64,000 bases of DNA from Parcubacteria bacterium C7867-008 (GCA_001189215.1 LFCR01000006.1:62001-126000), one strand, 5' to 3'; positions 34,750-43,354 are shown, numbered from the stretch's first letter. The notes: generated by a model from the sequence alone, not told the origin. A program made the numbers and translations.

Positions 34750-35319
34750 ATGACTCTTGAGCAATATTCCATTCTCCTTTCACTGGGACTTCTTGCCATT
34801 TTTACCTTGCTAGTGGTAAGCAGCATTCTGTATGCAGCTGTCCCAGCTGTTAAGGATCATGTCCGTAAACATTCCTATGCTAATTATCTTTCAGCCATGG
34901 CGCTTATCTCAGTTGCAGCCATACTTGGTGCTCTCATCTATCAGCTCGCATACCTCACGCCTGTTTGCGAGCTGTGCTGGTGGCAACGCATATTCCTATT
35001 CCCAATAAGCGTTATTGCGTTAGTAGCCCTATGGTTTAAAAGTAGGGAAGCACATATTACGATAGCAATCCTTTCTGTATTCGGTCTCTTCTACGCGCTG
35101 TATCACTACTATTACCACTTCCAGGGCTTAGTACTTGGGAACACACTCGCCCTCCCATGCTCTAGCGGAGGTCTTCTTCCGGCTTGTACAGATAGTCCCA
35201 TACTGACCTTTGGCTTCATAACAATCCCGTTCATGGGTATCTTGGTCTTCTCAAGCATGCTGATCCTGGCGTTCTTTGCTCATAAGGCAATGAACCGAGA
35301 AACTCAGGCAAATGACTAG
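34750..35319 (+). CDS. Disulfide bond formation protein DsbB-like
   Basis: Re-oxidises DsbA and passes electrons to quinone or another acceptor. 189 residues with four to five helices, the first Cys pair in CELCWWQR (about residues 75-82) and the second in LPCSSGG to PACTDS (about 137-148), as in the BdbC/DsbB family. The gene lies 6 bases after the cupredoxin gene and is followed by its DsbA partner. Confidence 0.92.
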   Translation: MTLEQYSILLSLGLLAIFTLLVVSSILYAAVPAVKDHVRKHSYANYLSAMALISVAAILGALIYQLAYLTPVCELCWWQRIFLFPISVIALVALWFKSREAHITIAILSVFGLFYALYHYYYHFQGLVLGNTLALPCSSGGLLPACTDSPILTFGFITIPFMGILVFSSMLILAFFAHKAMNRETQAND

Positions 35320-35340
35320 CAATTGGTATAATTGAGCAAT

Positions 35341-35982
35341 ATGAAAAAGAACTCAGGATTTTGGATATTAGGAGGGTTGGCGGGTGCGGCAATTGTGCTA
35401 ATTCTGGTTTCTAATTTTCTAAATGCGTCTCCAGTTTCTAATGAAGTTGCCGCTCCTATTGCTCTCTCGGCTGATGATCACAAGAAAGGGGCAGAAAATA
35501 GCCAAGTTATTCTTATTGAGTACTTGGACTTTGAATGCGAAGCGTGTGGTGCCTACTATCCGCTCGTAAAGAAGATGGAAGCGGAATTTGGCGACAGAAT
35601 TACATTCGTTGCTCGGTACTTTCCGCTTCAGGGACACAGGAACGGAGTTCCAGCAGCCCACGCTGTAGAAGCTGCAAGCCGCCAGGGTAAGTTCTGGGAA
35701 ATGCATGACATTCTCTATGAACGTCAGAAAGATTGGGGAGAGAAGCAGGTGGCAACCCCTGAAGTATTTGAGGCATACGCCCAAGAACTTGGACTAGATA
35801 TGGATAAGTTCAAGGCCGATGTTGGTTCACCTGATGTTGCTGCACGAGTAAAGCGTGATATGGATGAGGGTATTCAGCTTGGCGTTAAATCAACGCCAAC
35901 CTTTTTCTTGAATGGAAATAAACTAGCTAACCCGCAATCAGAAGAAGCATTCCGATCAATACTTCAGAATGCGCTCCAATAA
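35341..35982 (+). CDS. DsbA/BdbD-like thiol oxidoreductase
   Basis: A membrane-anchored thioredoxin-fold protein that forms disulfides in exported proteins. 213 residues from the ATG at 35341, with a helix near the N-terminus and the active site FECEACGAYY, a Cys-x-x-Cys centre (CEAC). The cis-Pro loop is VKSTPTFFLNG. A TATAAT box lies about 12 bases before the ATG, so it may also be expressed alone. It is the partner of the DsbB-like protein just upstream. Confidence 0.92.
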   Translation: MKKNSGFWILGGLAGAAIVLILVSNFLNASPVSNEVAAPIALSADDHKKGAENSQVILIEYLDFECEACGAYYPLVKKMEAEFGDRITFVARYFPLQGHRNGVPAAHAVEAASRQGKFWEMHDILYERQKDWGEKQVATPEVFEAYAQELGLDMDKFKADVGSPDVAARVKRDMDEGIQLGVKSTPTFFLNGNKLANPQSEEAFRSILQNALQ

Positions 35983-35985
35983 TGC

Positions 35986-36858
35986 ATGAGCAAGCACTCG
36001 CACGAGAGTAGTGGAAATATACGAACAGCCCTCTTTCTCAATATTGTCTTTACGATAGTTGAGCTGATTGGCGGTCTCCTTACAAACAGTCTCGCCATTC
36101 TTTCGGACGCTCTCCATGACTTTGGAGACACTATTGTTTTGGCACTTGCGCTGTATGCGGAGAAGAAGTCAAAGCAGGGTGCAGACGAAAAGCGAACCTA
36201 TGGCTATGCTCGGCTATCGGTATTCTCAGCACTCGTATCAGGAGCAGTTCTTATAGGTGGTTCCTTGTTCATCATCTCTCAAGCTATTCCTCGGCTCTTA
36301 AACCCAGAGGCGGTACATGCGCCTGGCATGATGATACTGGCTGTAGTGGGCATCGTTTTCAACGGTATAGGAGCGTATCGCCTCAAGAAGGGAGAAGGAA
36401 TAAATGAACGAGTGCTCTCCTGGCATCTCTTTGAAGATGTGTTCGGCTGGATGGCAGTATTCATAGGTGGAGCTTTGATTTACTTCTTCGATCTTCCAAT
36501 TCTTGACCCAATTCTTACGATCGGCTTCACGCTGTTCATTCTCTGGGGAGTTATCCGCTCAATGGGAGAGGTAAGCAACATCCTTCTTGAAGGAGTGCCT
36601 GAGAAAATAAATCTACAGTTGCTAAAGAGTGATATTCAAAAGATAGAAGGTGTTCTTGGCCTTCACGATGTGCATGTATGGTCTCTAGAAGGAAAGACGA
36701 ATGTTCTAAGTGGACATATTGTTGTAAACCCACAAAGCGTAGACGATGGACACGCGATACAGCAAAAAGTTAAAGAGATGCTGAAGGATAAGCATGATAT
36801 TGAACATGCCACGATAGAACTTGAGACCGATGCAAAGTGTGCAGAGAAAAACTGTTAA
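35986..36858 (+). CDS. Cation diffusion facilitator transporter
   Basis: Exports divalent metals (Zn, Cd or Co) in exchange for protons. 290 residues with six helices; the metal site is AILSDALHDFGD in helix 2 and a second HLFEDVFGW in helix 5 (His-x-x-x-Asp type), and the C-terminal cytoplasmic ferredoxin-like domain includes HDVHVWSLEGK. The end has Cys residues (DAKCAEKNC). It starts 3 bases after the dsbA-like gene and completes the metal/thiol operon. Confidence 0.93.
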   Translation: MSKHSHESSGNIRTALFLNIVFTIVELIGGLLTNSLAILSDALHDFGDTIVLALALYAEKKSKQGADEKRTYGYARLSVFSALVSGAVLIGGSLFIISQAIPRLLNPEAVHAPGMMILAVVGIVFNGIGAYRLKKGEGINERVLSWHLFEDVFGWMAVFIGGALIYFFDLPILDPILTIGFTLFILWGVIRSMGEVSNILLEGVPEKINLQLLKSDIQKIEGVLGLHDVHVWSLEGKTNVLSGHIVVNPQSVDDGHAIQQKVKEMLKDKHDIEHATIELETDAKCAEKNC

Positions 36859-36920
36859 ATGCAGTTTTACATCCTTTAGATAAGCCATATTTTCATCCCC
36901 ATTTCTTCATGAAAGCAACA

Positions 36921-37004
36921 TTGACCACTCTCATGGGGAAGCTATACTAGTGGAACTGGTTAGATACGGTTGTACTCAAGAAAAGCCTGTTATGGCTTTT
37001 TTGT
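36921..37004 (+). ncRNA. Short promoter-terminator unit (possible small RNA or attenuator)
   Basis: A good promoter (TTGACC at 36921-36926, 16-base spacer, TATACT at 36943-36948) is followed about 30 bases after the predicted start by a hairpin AAAGCC-TGTTAT-GGCTTT with a T-tract ending near 37004. The transcript would be about 50 nt. It lies upstream of the M23 peptidase gene and could attenuate it or be a small RNA. No similar unit is seen elsewhere in the window. Confidence 0.45.
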
Positions 37005-37043
37005 ATTATGAAGAAACGCTGAACGTCCCTTTGTTTTCCTATA

Positions 37044-38138
37044 CTGCCTTCCAAGTTTTTCTCCCGTTCTATAGCTCGCGCTAAGAAGAGGGGTACATAC
37101 AAAGTTTATGGTTCGGTAGCAGCGGTATTCGCTCTATCACTTTTTATCCATAGCGTGTCGCCACAGTCTGTGGACGGCATCTTTCCTTTCCCGCACACAG
37201 CTCATGCTCAATCTGATGGTGAGGGCGGCATGATACATGATCCAAGTATTGGTCTCCTTGAAGGGGTAAGGGACCCAAGTGTTCTCAATGAACACGAAAT
37301 GGAAGTTTCTGGAGGAATGGCGCTTATGCCACATGGCGATCTTCCTGAAGGTGATGAAACTTCTAGTGCTAGTGGAAAGCAAACTAAACCAAAGAAGACA
37401 GGTATCGCTATTTACACAGTGAAAGAAGGGGACTCTCTCTCTGAAATTGCAGAGGAACACGGTGTTTCCACTAAAACTATTCTTTGGGCAAATGACATCC
37501 GTGATGCAAGTACTATCCGTATTGGAGATGACCTCATAATCCTTCCAGTTTCCGGCGTACAGCATAAAGTAGCTAGCGGAGAAACCCTGCAAGCTATCGC
37601 TAAGAAGTACGGATCTGACGTTTCTGACATTGCCTTATACAACGGTATAAGTGAAAGCAAGGGACTTGCTGCAGGTTCTGAAATCATTGTTCCAGGAGGT
37701 GCGTTCCCATCAACTCCACCAAAGAGTATTGGAAGTACTGGCTCATCTAAAAAAAGTACGGCGTCAACCAAATCTTCAAGCTCATCTTCTTCATCTGGTA
37801 AGTTTGGCAACCCGCTTCCTGGAAGGCCAATTTCTCAAGCAAATCATGGATACAACGCGGTTGATATAGACGGCGAAACAGGAGACCCAATCTACGCTTC
37901 AGCTGGCGGTTCAGTTATTATCGCTAAGGGAGGTGGTGGTTATAACGGAGGATATGGAAATTACATCGTTATTGATAACGGAGGTGGTGTTCAGACGCTG
38001 TACGCCCACATGTCGTCTTTGGAGGTCTCAGGTGGAACAGTTGGTAAGGGAGAAGTTATCGGATATGTAGGTAATACAGGTAAATCAACAGGTTCGCATC
38101 TCCACTTTGAAGTGCGTGGTGCAACCAATCCGCTTTAG
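37044..38138 (+). CDS. LysM-M23 peptidoglycan endopeptidase, non-ATG start
   Basis: A cell-wall hydrolase. The frame is open from 37023 and no ATG lies between there and the domain start; CTG at 37044 (giving PSKFFSRSIARAKKRG) or GTG at 37155 are the options. The upstream part codes for a plausible basic start and membrane helix (GSVAAVFALSLFIH), so 37044 is preferred. Two LysM domains follow (YTVKEGDSLSEIAEEHG and HKVASGETLQAIAKKYG). After a Ser-rich linker comes an M23 domain with HGYNAVDIDG and a final HLHFEVR, which give the zinc ligands His, Asp and His. Confidence 0.85.
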   Translation: MPSKFFSRSIARAKKRGTYKVYGSVAAVFALSLFIHSVSPQSVDGIFPFPHTAHAQSDGEGGMIHDPSIGLLEGVRDPSVLNEHEMEVSGGMALMPHGDLPEGDETSSASGKQTKPKKTGIAIYTVKEGDSLSEIAEEHGVSTKTILWANDIRDASTIRIGDDLIILPVSGVQHKVASGETLQAIAKKYGSDVSDIALYNGISESKGLAAGSEIIVPGGAFPSTPPKSIGSTGSSKKSTASTKSSSSSSSSGKFGNPLPGRPISQANHGYNAVDIDGETGDPIYASAGGSVIIAKGGGGYNGGYGNYIVIDNGGGVQTLYAHMSSLEVSGGTVGKGEVIGYVGNTGKSTGSHLHFEVRGATNPL

Positions 38139-38154
38139 TAAGTTCAACTCTCTA

Positions 38155-38919
38155 ATGACAGGAGATAAAAAGTTTCTACAAGAACTAAATATATTCAGAA
38201 ATGAAGTGCAGTCAGCACTAAGGTTTTTATATACGGAATTAGCGATACGCGAGATGGGGATTACCCGTAAGGGTGTTCTAGAAGCGATGGATAGAACCCC
38301 TACTTTTTGGAATACCGTGCTTAGCTCGTTGCAGCACTCTACATTTATTACCTTAGGGAGAATATTTGGCACTGGAAGGCATGACTTTAATAAGCTTTTA
38401 CGATCTATTCAGGACAATAAAGTAATGTTCACCAAGGCAGCATTTTCTGAAAGATGGGAGAACAATCCTGATAAGGGGCAGTTAGGTAATTACCTGCAAA
38501 CCTACCTTAAGCATGTATATGAACCATCCCAGCAGGACTTTGACGACTTGGTGGCGCATTTCCAAAAGCAGAGAGACCAGTATGAAAGTATCTACAGGGA
38601 CATCAGGCACCATTTTGGCCATCGTCTCTATATACGCAATGAGGAAATTGAGAAGTTATTTAATGCGGTCAATATTGTTGAACTGGAGAAGTTTTGCGTG
38701 AACCTTGAGGCGCTATGGGATGCTCTCTGGAACCAATATCATAATGGAAGGGGACCCATGCTCCCGCTTAAACGAAAGAGATATTCAACACGCAATATTC
38801 TGAAGGGTAAGACATCGCCATATAAGACACCTCCGAGCAATGCTCAATATATTTATGAGGCACAGACAGCCCTAAAGATGCTTGAGAAAGGTAAGCCAAA
38901 GAAACCTAAATTGCGCTAG
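38155..38919 (+). CDS. HEPN/AbiU2-like protein, possible phage-defence factor
   Basis: 254 residues from the ATG at 38155. The pattern LNIFRNEVQSALRFLYTELAI, TPTFWNTVLSSLQHSTFITLGRIFG and the closing RDIRHHFGHRLYIRNEEIEKL matches AbiU2-type HEPN proteins (short stretches shown). The R-x4-6-H pair of HEPN ribonucleases is visible in RHHFGH. The family is linked to abortive infection. There is no toxin-antitoxin partner gene. It sits 60 bases before the first copy of the 27-bp array repeat and is not itself within a module. Confidence 0.65.
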   Translation: MTGDKKFLQELNIFRNEVQSALRFLYTELAIREMGITRKGVLEAMDRTPTFWNTVLSSLQHSTFITLGRIFGTGRHDFNKLLRSIQDNKVMFTKAAFSERWENNPDKGQLGNYLQTYLKHVYEPSQQDFDDLVAHFQKQRDQYESIYRDIRHHFGHRLYIRNEEIEKLFNAVNIVELEKFCVNLEALWDALWNQYHNGRGPMLPLKRKRYSTRNILKGKTSPYKTPPSNAQYIYEAQTALKMLEKGKPKKPKLR

Positions 38920-38978
38920 CAAGTTCAAGATCCGGTAAGAGTTTATAGGCAAAGTTTGATTTACCAGCCAATAAAACG

Positions 38979-39005
38979 GTTCTAACTTCGTCCAGTCCCC
39001 GCAGC
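38979..39005 (+). repeat. Array repeat R0 (variant C)
   Basis: First of ten same-strand 27-bp repeats. It starts with GTTC, has A at position 7, TCGT at 10-13, C at 15 and 20, and ends CAGC. It matches variant A at 18 of 27 positions. Module M0 (2-hydroxyacid dehydrogenase) follows. Confidence 0.8.
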
Positions 39006-39029
39006 TAATAAATTTGCTAGTATTAGTCT

Positions 39030-39980
39030 ATGAAAATAGCCGTACTAAGCTTCTCATTTCTTAAGCCAAAACACCTCGAAAAACTGCGGAGTTTCGGAGA
39101 GGTGATTGAGTACCAGTCAACCAATAACGCCCCAGACGCAACAGAGCGAGTAAAGAGTATCGAAATAGCTATTGCTGATTGTTGGGACGTACCGATGGAT
39201 AAAACCTTCTTTGAGAGTTCCCCAGATCTTAAATACGTCAGTCTGAACTCCACTGGGTTTAATCAGGTAGATATTGAAGCAGCCAAGGCTCATGGTGTTG
39301 CGATTTCTAATGTCCCTGGATACTCAACAGAAGGTGTTGCGGAGCAGACCCTTGGCCTCATGCTCGCGGTTGCTAGACACATACCGAAAGCTAATCAAGA
39401 GATGATGAAGGCCCCGTTTCAGATCGATCCAGCTAATAGGAATCATGATGTATATCAAGGAGTTGAATTGAGAGGAAAGACCCTTGGAGTCTTTGGACTC
39501 GGTCAGATTGGTCTTCGCGTAGCTGAGCTGGGGAATGCTCTAGGCATGCGAGTCATAGGTTGTACGAGATCCCCTAAACAGATGCCGAATATTGAAATTG
39601 TTGATTTCTATACTCTGCTTGAGGAAAGCGATTTCCTCGCCATAACCTCCGCTTTCAGTGCCGAAATGAAAGGCCTCTTCAATGAGAATACCTTCTCCAA
39701 AATGAAACCAAGCGCAATCCTTATTAATACTGCCCGAGGAGATTTCGTAGAAGAAACAGCGCTCAGCAATGCGCTCAAGAGCAATAAGATCTATGGATAT
39801 GGTGCGGATGTACTTACAGACTGGTCTGTGAATAATCCGATTCTCGGAATGGAAAGAGTAGTGCTTAGTCCTCACTCAGCATTCTTTACCCAGGAGTCCG
39901 CAGACCGGCTTGCAGATAGCGTAATTGCGAACGTGGAAGCATATATTCAAGGTAAACCAATAAATGTCATAACTATTTAG
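39030..39980 (+). CDS. D-isomer-specific 2-hydroxyacid dehydrogenase (module M0)
   Basis: 316 residues. An NAD-dependent enzyme that interconverts 2-hydroxy and 2-oxo acids. The Rossmann motif GLGQIG (about residue 155) is preceded by LRGKTLGVF, and the catalytic Arg in NTARGD, Glu (about residue 260) and His in LSPHSAF are present. The substrate is unclear. Codon use is host-like. The gene is the only one between repeats R0 and R1. Confidence 0.9.
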   Translation: MKIAVLSFSFLKPKHLEKLRSFGEVIEYQSTNNAPDATERVKSIEIAIADCWDVPMDKTFFESSPDLKYVSLNSTGFNQVDIEAAKAHGVAISNVPGYSTEGVAEQTLGLMLAVARHIPKANQEMMKAPFQIDPANRNHDVYQGVELRGKTLGVFGLGQIGLRVAELGNALGMRVIGCTRSPKQMPNIEIVDFYTLLEESDFLAITSAFSAEMKGLFNENTFSKMKPSAILINTARGDFVEETALSNALKSNKIYGYGADVLTDWSVNNPILGMERVVLSPHSAFFTQESADRLADSVIANVEAYIQGKPINVITI

Positions 39981-39988
39981 TTAGTAAG

Positions 39989-40015
39989 GTTCCCACGTCG
40001 TACCAAACCCCCAGC
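39989..40015 (+). repeat. Array repeat R1 (variant A)
   Basis: Variant A of the 27-bp repeat (GTTCCCACGTCGTACC then AAACCCCCAGC). It is joined through AA to a TTGACT -35 box. Confidence 0.95.
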
Positions 40016-40017
40016 AA

Positions 40018-40045
40018 TTGACTTTTATAATTTAAATAGTATTTT
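40018..40045 (+). promoter_or_regulatory. Promoter fused to repeat R1
   Basis: TTGACT at 40018-40023 and TATTTT at 40040-40045 with a 16-base spacer, two bases after R1. It would drive the gene at 40123. Confidence 0.75.
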
Positions 40046-40122
40046 GCATACAGACGATCTTATGGTGAGGTCGTTGTAAACCATAGCCGATGCCTTAAAT
40101 GGATAGGCGATTGGAGGATCCC

Positions 40123-40665
40123 ATGCACATGAACAAAGCCGAGCTTGCCCATCTGGAACATGAGCTGAATCCCGTCCTGAAAAATCAGGTAGTGGTGCGT
40201 TACGAGACGATTGGAGGTACTCAATTCAGCGGCGATGTCTTGACCTTCTATCCCTACGAGGACGAGTGTTGCCTAATCGCCCAGGTTACGGTGAATGCTA
40301 CACTCAGTCATACGGTGGAAGTGAAAGTGGGCGCCACGCTCACGACTTTGGACATGGTTCTCAAAGACTGGAACCAACGCCGCTGCAACGACTGGCTGAA
40401 TCCCGAAGCTTTTGTGGCCAATATTCCTGTATTCCGCGACGGACAGCTCTGTACGTCGCTCAAAACTGGAATCGATAGTGGCTGCTGGGACTTTTGGTCG
40501 GGCTTGATGGCAGGCGTAGTGAACGGGCATTACGATGCCGTTATCACCAATCACCGCCCAGATCCAGAAGAGATCGCAGCCGCAACCGCGCTTTGGAAGC
40601 GCTTCTCGGCGTTCACAGCGCAGAACCAGCGTAAATGGGCTCAAAGGGTAATGTCCCACTATTAA
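40123..40665 (+). CDS. Module M1 protein, unknown, 180 residues
   Basis: Unrecognised. From the ATG at 40123, which has GGAGG 6 bases before it (an upstream in-frame ATG at 40099 lacks one). It is soluble, with FSGDVLTFYPYEDECC and a second half with CWDFWSGLMAGVVNGHYDAV. Codons are rich in G and C and unlike the flanking host genes. The gene has its own promoter, terminator (40666-40708) and bounding repeats R1 and R2. Confidence 0.7.
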   Translation: MHMNKAELAHLEHELNPVLKNQVVVRYETIGGTQFSGDVLTFYPYEDECCLIAQVTVNATLSHTVEVKVGATLTTLDMVLKDWNQRRCNDWLNPEAFVANIPVFRDGQLCTSLKTGIDSGCWDFWSGLMAGVVNGHYDAVITNHRPDPEEIAAATALWKRFSAFTAQNQRKWAQRVMSHY

Positions 40666-40710
40666 GAAAAGGGCCGCCTAGTACTCTACGGAGGAATGGC
40701 GGCTTTTCTT
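40666..40710 (+). terminator. Terminator of module M1
   Basis: AAAAGGGCCGCC pairs with GGCGGCTTTTC around CTAGTACTCTACGGAGGAAT, followed by TTTAT. Confidence 0.78.
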
Positions 40711-40735
40711 TATATGGCTTTAAATAGGCATTTGG

Positions 40736-40762
40736 GTTCGAATATCGTCCCAGACTGCCAGC
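40736..40762 (+). repeat. Array repeat R2 (variant B)
   Basis: Variant B (GTTCGAATATCGTCCCAG then ACTGCCAGC), 19 of 27 positions identical to variant A. It divides convergent genes, M1 (+) and M2 (-), so it is not tied to promoters. It is followed by TAATGAAATTG, similar to the TAATAAATTTG after R0. Confidence 0.95.
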
Positions 40763-40814
40763 TAATGAAATTGGAAAACCGCATGAACGATTTTCCGTTA
40801 CGCGGTTCTGAAAA

Positions 40815-41198
40815 CTAGACTGACACCACATCGACGACGCCTTGCGGGTACGTGTGACCGGGCTTGGCGAAGTTGTCTCGGTCGAGAATCATGCTGACCG
40901 CGCCACCGAGCGAGATGTGATAGGGGAGCGTGCGGACGAAGATGACCTCAGTGCGATCGCAGAAGAATCCGGAAAGGATCTTTCCTTCTTCCTCCTTGTC
41001 CATCTGCGTGTACACGGCGCCACATTTGAAGTTCATGCAGATGGCGACCATGCGCTTGATCTCGGTGCACGACCCACCGTTCCGCCGGATAGTCTTCCGG
41101 TCTGTCCACAGGACATTCCCGTAATGACAGCTCAGGCAGAGTTTCGGAAGCGATTCGATGAACGCACGCCGCGTCCATTTTGGGCGATTCTGGTCCAT
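40815..41198 (-). CDS. Module M2 protein, Cys-rich, 127 residues
   Basis: Unrecognised. The start has a strong AGGAGGG ribosome site on the minus strand. Cys pairs (LCLSCHYGN; SCTEIKRMVAICMNFKC) and further Cys in FFCDRTE suggest a metal site or disulfides. It is hydrophilic without a signal peptide. The gene is on the minus strand although all repeats read plus; its own promoter would lie between it and R3. Codons are G+C-rich. Confidence 0.65.
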   Translation of the reverse strand: MDQNRPKWTRRAFIESLPKLCLSCHYGNVLWTDRKTIRRNGGSCTEIKRMVAICMNFKCGAVYTQMDKEEEGKILSGFFCDRTEVIFVRTLPYHISLGGAVSMILDRDNFAKPGHTYPQGVVDVVSV

Positions 41199-41247
41199 AT
41201 GACCCTCCTTCTGTATCTAGGTGGAGTGTACCTCTGATTCCAAAAAG

Positions 41248-41274
41248 GTTCCAACGTCGTACCAAACCCCCAGC
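41248..41274 (+). repeat. Array repeat R3 (variant A)
   Basis: Variant A with one change at position 6 (GTTCCAACGTCG). It lies between the starts and ends of two minus-strand genes (M2 and M3). Confidence 0.95.
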
Positions 41275-41308
41275 AATGTTTAAATTAAGCCGTATCTGAA
41301 GTAAAGAA

Positions 41309-41338
41309 TAAGCGCCCGACCAAGGGCCGGGCGCCGCT
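41309..41338 (-). terminator. Terminator of module M3
   Basis: GCGCCCG (41312-41318) pairs with CGGGCGC (41328-41334); reading on the minus strand it is followed by TTATTCTTT. It ends the peptidase gene 70 bases before R3. Confidence 0.85.
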
Positions 41339-41351
41339 CACTGCCGAATGG

Positions 41352-42599
41352 TTACGGCTTAATGAGAAGATCGAATCTTCGCTCAGGCATCAGATACTGA
41401 GCTATTTCTTTGAGATCAGAATAGTCCATGCGCGATATGGTATCAATGTCATCCTGACCGCTTTCAATTGCGCCCATGATCCAAAGCATGTCTTGGGCAA
41501 GATCGCAGATTTTTGAGCTGTTATGATCTCGCATCATAACGTCAGCGATCTCGATTCGTTTCTGGCGCTCGAACCCTTCCTGGTCTTCGACCACAAGCTT
41601 TACGCACTCAGTCACAAGGTCGCTAGACTGCTCAAGGGCTTCACGGACCATTACATTGCTTGTGATACTTAGGTCGGTGAAAGAAGGTCGCGCATCCATA
41701 GATGCACTAATACCATAAGTCCAGGCATGTTTCTCCCGGAACTCGGCGTTGAGTTGTCGACTCAGCAGAGCCCTGAACACGTTAACGTGCTCTGGATGAA
41801 TCGAACTGGGAAGCAATGCATGCACTTCCAAGCCCGAGCCTGTAAAGCCGCGTGAATATTCCCCTATGGACATGACTTTCCGAGTGGAAGTTGGCAACCG
41901 TACTTCTGTTGCTGGTGCTTCTCCGCGTGTGCGCCTACCCGCTTTTTCTTGAGCGAACGGGCTTCCCGAAAGGATACTAACGACTTCATCGATCGTCTTC
42001 CCGCCGACGCAGACGATAGCGGTGTTCTGAGGCGTGTAATGAAGGTCGTAGAACGTCTGAAGATCCGTCGTGCTGATGGCCTCGATAGTCTCAGGCAATC
42101 CAAGCGCTCGTGAATGGGCCATGCGAGTATTAGGCATGAGCGCGTTTCGTATCGACTGGAACTGCTCAAGCGCTAGATCGTTTGGGAAGCGCCGCTTGAA
42201 TTCTTGATGGATCACTCCTCGCTCTCGTTCATAATTGTTCACGAGCGAGCCGTTGAACAGCATCTCGCCGAAGACTTCAAAGCTCTTCGCCAGGTTACGT
42301 GTTTCAGCAGGAGCGAAGAACCCGTATCGAGTCCAGTGATACGAAGTTACACCGAGGGTCGCCTCGCCGCCATTTTCTAAGAAGAAATCCTCTAGCTGTT
42401 GTTTCGAGACATTCGTATTCTCGCTCACCATGTGTTCGACAAAGTGAGCGACACCTTCGCGACCAGGAGGATCCTGATTAGCGCCGCTGTAGATTTGGAA
42501 ACCAACGCGTACCCAGGGCCGGCCAGGCAAATGGAGGATGTGCACTTCAAGATCGTTCGAAAGGGTAGTTGATTCGAAGTTAGCATACGGATCCCACAT
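41352..42599 (-). CDS. M16-family zinc metallopeptidase (module M3)
   Basis: 415 residues, a single-chain insulinase/MPP-type peptidase. The inverted zinc motif HxxEH is present as HFVEH (about residue 47-51), with the downstream Glu in YERERGVIHQEF. The C-terminal half has the family's second, inactive domain. An AGGAG ribosome site precedes the start. It probably digests peptides inside the cell; no partner subunit (PqqF-, MPP-like) is adjacent. G+C-rich codons differ from host genes. Confidence 0.92.
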   Translation of the reverse strand: MWDPYANFESTTLSNDLEVHILHLPGRPWVRVGFQIYSGANQDPPGREGVAHFVEHMVSENTNVSKQQLEDFFLENGGEATLGVTSYHWTRYGFFAPAETRNLAKSFEVFGEMLFNGSLVNNYERERGVIHQEFKRRFPNDLALEQFQSIRNALMPNTRMAHSRALGLPETIEAISTTDLQTFYDLHYTPQNTAIVCVGGKTIDEVVSILSGSPFAQEKAGRRTRGEAPATEVRLPTSTRKVMSIGEYSRGFTGSGLEVHALLPSSIHPEHVNVFRALLSRQLNAEFREKHAWTYGISASMDARPSFTDLSITSNVMVREALEQSSDLVTECVKLVVEDQEGFERQKRIEIADVMMRDHNSSKICDLAQDMLWIMGAIESGQDDIDTISRMDYSDLKEIAQYLMPERRFDLLIKP

Positions 42600-42721
42600 T
42601 GGGGTTACTCCTGTTTGATTTGAAAGGATCGTTCTTGAGAATTATACTATATAAATATATTTTATCAAATATTACAGCAAACCATCGACCCTACGTAATC
42701 ATGCTTTAATTTTCCATAAAA

Positions 42722-42748
42722 GTTCCCATGTCGTACCAAACCCCCAGC
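42722..42748 (+). repeat. Array repeat R4 (variant A)
   Basis: Variant A with T at position 8 (GTTCCCATGTCG). It lies between divergent genes M3 (-) and M4 (+). Confidence 0.95.
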
Positions 42749-42823
42749 ACTCAAATAACCTCCGGGGGAACTTTTTCCAAAGTGAAGGATCATTAAAGTT
42801 AGAAACAGCGTTATACTTACCGT

Positions 42824-43354
42824 ATGCCGAAGCAAGTACTCATTCTGACCGGAGGTATACTTCTTGTCGGTGTCTTAGGTGGTGTCTGGTATTTCAATGA
42901 AAGAATAGTCGAAGATGTAAGCGACACGCATCCGCCCGTGGAAGTACAGTCTGCTGAAATCTCGAAGGAGGTACGGAAGACCTCTGAAACTTCAGCAAAT
43001 ACTACCGTCTCGAAATACTCAGCTGCGAAGGACGTACTACCTACAACGGTTGGTCAATGTTCAGTAACGAAGGTGGAAATCGTTACTAATAGGCTTGAGG
43101 CCGAGGATGGATCACCACAAGCAGGGAGTGGTAGTGTCATCGGATACACGAACCATGGCGGACAAGTCCTATACGAGCAACTTTTGGAAATAGATAACTC
43201 GAAGCCGGGTGACGAGGTTACCCTGTGTCTGTTGTCCATTCCTCAGGATTGTCCAGAAGGGGACGAACGAGGGAAGATCTATCGTGCAACCAATCTAAGG
43301 ACAGGAGCAAGCTGGGTAGCACCTGATGCACAGCATTTTTGCGGAGGTGCATGA
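42824..43354 (+). CDS. Module M4 protein, anchored, 176 residues
   Basis: Unrecognised. An N-terminal helix (LILTGGILLVGVLGGVWYF) anchors a Ser/Thr/Lys linker and an exported domain with four Cys (GQCSVTK, VTLCLLSIPQDC, HFCGG) that may form two disulfides. A TATACT box 7-12 bases before the ATG gives a leaderless start of host type, and codon use is host-like, in contrast to M1-M3. Confidence 0.68.
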   Translation: MPKQVLILTGGILLVGVLGGVWYFNERIVEDVSDTHPPVEVQSAEISKEVRKTSETSANTTVSKYSAAKDVLPTTVGQCSVTKVEIVTNRLEAEDGSPQAGSGSVIGYTNHGGQVLYEQLLEIDNSKPGDEVTLCLLSIPQDCPEGDERGKIYRATNLRTGASWVAPDAQHFCGGA

